Origin: Alphaproteobacteria bacterium
Lineage (GTDB): Bacteria; Pseudomonadota; Alphaproteobacteria; Caulobacterales; Aquidulcibacteraceae
DNA: 64,000 nucleotides
Direction of reading: 5' to 3'
Assembly: GCA_027485915.1 (NCBI GenBank)
Contig: JAIXQA010000043.1
Location: 1 to 64,000, forward strand
Below, one piece after another: positions 62,823 to 64,000 of this stretch; the first letter of the stretch is position 1; each line of letters opens with the position of its first letter. Position numbers and translations under genes: made by a program. The notes beneath the pieces are model-generated. The model made no database searches. It was not told where the DNA came from and was given only the letters and a program-made list of their open reading frames with translations.

Positions 62823-63290
62823 ATGATTTTACATGCCTCTATTTCCGCGATCGACCCGAGGCATGTGGCTGAGGTGCTTGCCGAACTTTGGGAGGGGGAG
62901 GCCCTGCCCTTTGCCCCAGTTTCCGGAGCGTGGATTGCCATGGCAGGGGACGAGCGTGGTACCGGGATCGAGGTTTACCCCAAAGGCCGCGCCCTGATCC
63001 CCGGTTCTGGCGATGCCATGTTTGACACCACCGATCTCGATCATCCATCTTGCTATGGCGCAACCCATTTGGCAATCCAATGCCACAAGAACCAAGACGC
63101 AATTCAGGCCATAGCCGAGCGCGAAGGCTGGCGGTCGGTCCGCTGCTCGCGCGGTGGCATGTTTGATGTCATCGAATTTTGGATTGAAAATGCCACTATG
63201 ATTGAAGTCCTGACTTCTGAAATGCAGACGGATTATCAAGCCACGTCATCGATTGAGGCTTGGCGCGAAGCCATCGGCCAGATGGCTTGA
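62823..63290 (+). CDS. Hypothetical protein, possible N-terminal VOC-like fold
   Basis: 155 residues. Predicted pattern alternates strand and helix: MILHASISAIDPRHVAEVLAELW, ATHLAIQCHKNQDAIQAIAEREGWR, CSRGGMFDVIEFWIENATMIEVLT. The HxxI...E-x-W/I-E-V pattern is like the metal-binding edge of a vicinal-oxygen-chelate domain, but the family is not identified. RBS TAGGAG lies six bases before the ATG. Part of the TetR-led operon, so possibly a target enzyme or binding protein. Confidence 0.65.
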   Translation: MILHASISAIDPRHVAEVLAELWEGEALPFAPVSGAWIAMAGDERGTGIEVYPKGRALIPGSGDAMFDTTDLDHPSCYGATHLAIQCHKNQDAIQAIAEREGWRSVRCSRGGMFDVIEFWIENATMIEVLTSEMQTDYQATSSIEAWREAIGQMA

Positions 63291-63305
63291 ATTAGGGGGA
63301 TGGGA

Positions 63306-64000
63306 ATGACTACGATTGAAACTCTTGAGAAGCCCAAGCGCTTCTATCAAACCATGGCGTGGGTCTTTGTGGCCGTTGCTTTTGGGGGCTTTATCCCGAC
63401 CTATTGGCTGAAGCTGATGGACGGTAGCTTTGCTGGCAAGCCTATCCTGCACATTCATGGGTTCCTCTTGTTTGCTTGGGTGTTGTTTTATGCGGTACAG
63501 GTCAATTTTGTAGCCAACCGCAAGATAGCTGATCATCGAAGCTGGGGGATTGCAGGCGTCTCATTATTCACGGCGCTCGGCATCTCCATCATCCTTGCGG
63601 CGATCAATACAATCAAGCTCGGGGAAACAACTGGCTTTGCGACCCAAGCCGCCTCTTTCTCCATTGTCACCTTCTCGGGCATCGCCATCATTGCAGTCTT
63701 TATCACGCTGGCAATCATGAATGTGCATCGGTCAGATTGGCATAGTCGCTTGATGACCTTGTCCTTTGTGCCCTTGTTGCAAGCCCCAATGGCACGACCA
63801 TTTGCGGTCCTTATGACACCGCCGGGGGCCATAGGACCGCCACCAGTTTTCGTAACCTTGCCGCCAGCGATCGTCATTGACCTCATCCTGGTCGCAATGC
63901 TGATCTATGACCGCAAAGTCACGGGCCGTTTCCACCCCGTTACCGTTTGGGGGGCGGTCGCCATCATCGCGGTACAGATTTTGTGCGTGCCCGTCTCAAC
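63306..64000 (+). CDS. Polytopic membrane protein, truncated by window end
   Basis: At least 231 residues and open at position 64000, so the C terminus is missing. Hydrophobic spans occur about every 25-30 residues (about 17-37, 50-70, 82-101, 116-137, 148-168 and 190-210). The first loop holds HIHGFLLFAWVLFYAVQ, with two His in a helix that could bind heme or metal. GGGGGATGGGA before the ATG supports the start. It is the third gene of the TetR operon. I cannot name the family. Confidence 0.72.
   Translation, partial: MTTIETLEKPKRFYQTMAWVFVAVAFGGFIPTYWLKLMDGSFAGKPILHIHGFLLFAWVLFYAVQVNFVANRKIADHRSWGIAGVSLFTALGISIILAAINTIKLGETTGFATQAASFSIVTFSGIAIIAVFITLAIMNVHRSDWHSRLMTLSFVPLLQAPMARPFAVLMTPPGAIGPPPVFVTLPPAIVIDLILVAMLIYDRKVTGRFHPVTVWGAVAIIAVQILCVPVS

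Noticed and set aside
1-64000. CRISPR arrays, tRNA/rRNA genes, insertion sequences, phage genes, restriction or toxin-antitoxin systems
   Set aside because: Looked for regular direct repeats, cloverleaf-like segments, transposase or integrase motifs and paired toxin genes; none could be supported.

Overview
The window reads as a chromosomal segment of an alphaproteobacterium, most likely Caulobacterales/Hyphomonadaceae-like. The signs are an RcdA (DUF1465) homologue beside a DUF1192 protein, a Mic60-type protein inside a hemC-hemD-hemY-type cluster, an odhA-odhB-lpd block with sucD, a TIGR02302/DUF4175-type protein, and the codon usage. Coding density is high, mostly with short gaps and many 1-4 bp stop/start overlaps. 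I see no rRNA, tRNA, CRISPR array, insertion sequence or prophage. Both ends cut through ordinary chromosome; the last gene runs off the right edge.

Layout. 1-860: lolA, then a gap that looks like a structured small RNA. 873-7059: a membrane protein, an MDR oxidoreductase, a two-domain VOC protein, a DUF1330 protein, an unrecognised exported protein and a large penicillin-acylase-type Ntn hydrolase. A 13-base element is repeated in front of two of these units. 7091-9059: yciI-like gene, gpsA and a divergent TetR regulator. 9060-10730: a lower-GC accessory stretch with a cupin gene and a self-contained transcription unit (operator, consensus promoter, 37-codon ORF, C-rich-loop hairpin, strong terminator). 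10733-17399: glycosyltransferase, tsaD, then hemC-hemD-Mic60-hemY. 17406-20325: thyA, an SDR and an SNase-like protein. 20351-30122 (minus strand): OYE-family reductase, lpdA, a small membrane protein, odhB, odhA, sucD and a quinone oxidoreductase. 30164-33671: DUF1192, rcdA, a membrane hybrid histidine kinase and rpmE. 33865-38793: an ABC exporter, a paraoxonase-like propeller, pdeM and small proteins. 38847-41129: a glycosyltransferase and sucC, which lies 11 kb from sucD. 41348-45460: a processive glycosyltransferase, a small membrane protein and two acyl-CoA dehydrogenases. 45559-48386: a FIST sensor with a soluble hybrid kinase. 48485-51244: an M14 peptidase. 51627-54192: a YtrA-type GntR/ABC operon. 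54274-64000: a DUF4386 protein, astB, an AbgT transporter, thiE, a Sel1 protein, a DUF4175 protein and a TetR-led operon.

The most interesting signal is regulatory. The TetR gene at 8472 has an inverted repeat TGAAC-N12-GTTCA in its own control region. The same arms with the same 12-base spacing occur 1.9 kb away, over the -35 box of the strong promoter that drives the 37-codon ORF and its C-rich, terminator-ended 3' region. That looks like a TetR-controlled small-protein and/or dual-function RNA unit. Other regulatory candidates are a GGTG-N16-CACC operator at the YtrA-type operon, a hairpin that buries the ribosome binding site of the FIST gene, a palindrome lying over the start codon of the second TetR gene, and a C-rich structured RNA candidate after lolA. 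All functional statements rest on reading motifs by eye; no database search was run.
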